Shown in pieces: positions 12,627 through 13,378 of a DNA stretch of 13,378 nucleotides (positions are counted from its first letter, which is position 1; the number at the start of each line of letters is the position of its first letter). Position numbers and translations under genes: made by a program. The notes under the pieces were generated by a model, which was not told the DNA's origin, searched no databases, and saw only the letters and a program-made list of their open reading frames with translations. Origin of the DNA: Hungateiclostridiaceae bacterium UBA3922 (GTDB taxonomy: Bacteria > Bacillota > Clostridia > Acetivibrionales > DTU013); assembly GCA_002386045.1 (NCBI GenBank), contig DGEQ01000077.1, positions 1 through 13,378 on the forward strand, given 5' to 3'.

Positions 12627-13378
12627 ATGGGCGAAATGTTCCAGATCATACGCAATGCATGGAAAATCCCGGAACTTCGCAGGAAAATACTGTTTACCAT
12701 AGCAATGCTGATCGTGTTCAGGTTCGGGACATATATACCGAACCCCGGGCTTGACGCAGATGCATTCTCGAGACTTGTCGAAATGTTCGGTTCACTCGGA
12801 AGTGTCGTGGACATAGTATCGGGCGGCGCTTTCAAAGTGGCATCGATATTTGCTATGGGAATATCACCGTATATCAATGCTTCGATCATCGTACAGCTTC
12901 TGACGGTTGCGATACCTGCCCTCGAAAAGCTCCAGAAGGAAGGCCAGGAAGGTCAGAAGATCCTGCAGCAGTATGTCAGGTACGGTGCCGTCATACTCGG
13001 CCTTGTACAGGCAGTCGCCCTTTATTTCACAGTACGTCCGCACGGCGGCATCATCGACGGAGGAAGCGTCTGGAGTTTCCTGCTGGTCATATTCTCGTTT
13101 GCAGCGGGCACAGCGTTCCTGATGTGGCTCGGCGAACAGATCACGGAGCACGGGATCGGCAACGGCATATCGCTGTTGATATTCGGCGGTATCATATCCA
13201 GGGGTCCCTCGCTTGTTCGAACCATAAGAATATATTATGAGATGGAAGTATTCGGCAGCAAGGGCTTTATGGGAATACTCGCCATAGCAGGCATAGCGAT
13301 ACTGTTCCTGGCTGTTATCGTGGCAGTCATTTGGGTACAGCAGGCTGAAAGAAGGATTCCTATCCAGTATGCGAAGCG
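12627..13378 (+). CDS. secY: protein translocase subunit SecY (5' part, runs off the window)
   Basis: SecY is the central pore of the SecYEG translocon in the cytoplasmic membrane. About 250 residues of the usual 420-435 are visible; the C-terminal part lies outside. After the N-terminal helix MGEMFQIIRNAWKIPELRRK (1-20) comes TM1 (about 20-38), then the plug and TM2 region SGGAFKVASIFAMGISPYIN (65-84), TM3 (115-135), TM4 (148-168), the hallmark LGEQITEHGIGNGISLLIFG (168-187) and TM6 (about 214-236). The last visible residues, AERRIPIQYAK (240-250), belong to the conserved cytoplasmic loop after TM6. A GAGGTGG (12614-12620) precedes ATG 12627. The gene follows rplO by one nt, so it is in the same transcript. 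Confidence 0.97.
   Translation, partial: MGEMFQIIRNAWKIPELRRKILFTIAMLIVFRFGTYIPNPGLDADAFSRLVEMFGSLGSVVDIVSGGAFKVASIFAMGISPYINASIIVQLLTVAIPALEKLQKEGQEGQKILQQYVRYGAVILGLVQAVALYFTVRPHGGIIDGGSVWSFLLVIFSFAAGTAFLMWLGEQITEHGIGNGISLLIFGGIISRGPSLVRTIRIYYEMEVFGSKGFMGILAIAGIAILFLAVIVAVIWVQQAERRIPIQYAK

Overview
The window is about 13.4 kb of bacterial chromosome from what looks like a member of the Clostridia (Bacillota). The evidence is strong AGGAGG-type Shine-Dalgarno (SD) sites, sigma-A-like promoters, a zinc-type S14 (rpsZ), rplL16/L29 overlap of the firmicute type, many AGG/AGA arginine and ATA isoleucine codons at roughly balanced GC, and an orthologue of meso-diaminopimelate dehydrogenase. The genus cannot be fixed from the sequence alone. 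Every gene reads on the + strand.

Region 1 (1-638) is the end of an rRNA operon: the 3' part of 23S rRNA, a 184-nt spacer without tRNA, 5S rRNA, and a GC-rich intrinsic terminator.

Region 2 (about 640-2440) is an island that is not part of the usual neighbourhood. A single metabolic gene, ddh, lies between two arrays of short degenerate repeats with the core GGACTGTCCCC. The left array (643-1075) has about 20 units at 19-20 bp spacing reading forward. The right array (2179-2402) has 27-bp head-to-tail units reading in reverse. Each unit has a near-palindromic centre, GGAC-N-GTCC. The arrays fill essentially all space from the rRNA terminator to the ddh promoter, and from the ddh stop codon almost to the next promoter. 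This is the most unusual part of the window.

Region 3 (2445-13378) is a complete S10-spc ribosomal protein cluster in canonical order: rpsJ, rplC, rplD, rplW, rplB, rpsS, rplV, rpsC, rplP, rpmC, rpsQ, rplN, rplX, rplE, rpsZ, rpsH, rplF, rplR, rpsE, rpmD, rplO, and then secY, which runs off the end. It has its own promoter and a long leader of about 400 nt containing a terminator-like hairpin; the str operon (rpsL-rpsG-fusA-tuf), often found upstream, is absent here. Most spacers are short with strong SD sites, but three of the spacers (rpsJ-rplC, rplW-rplB, rpsH-rplF) carry clear inverted repeats that could be regulatory RNA. L22 has an N-terminal extension of about 47 residues and L23 a C-terminal extension of about 25. 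rpmD is only 59 codons long and starts with GTG.

The genes together make rRNA, most of the proteins of both ribosomal subunits that assemble early, the main protein translocation channel, and one enzyme for the cell wall and lysine precursor meso-diaminopimelate.
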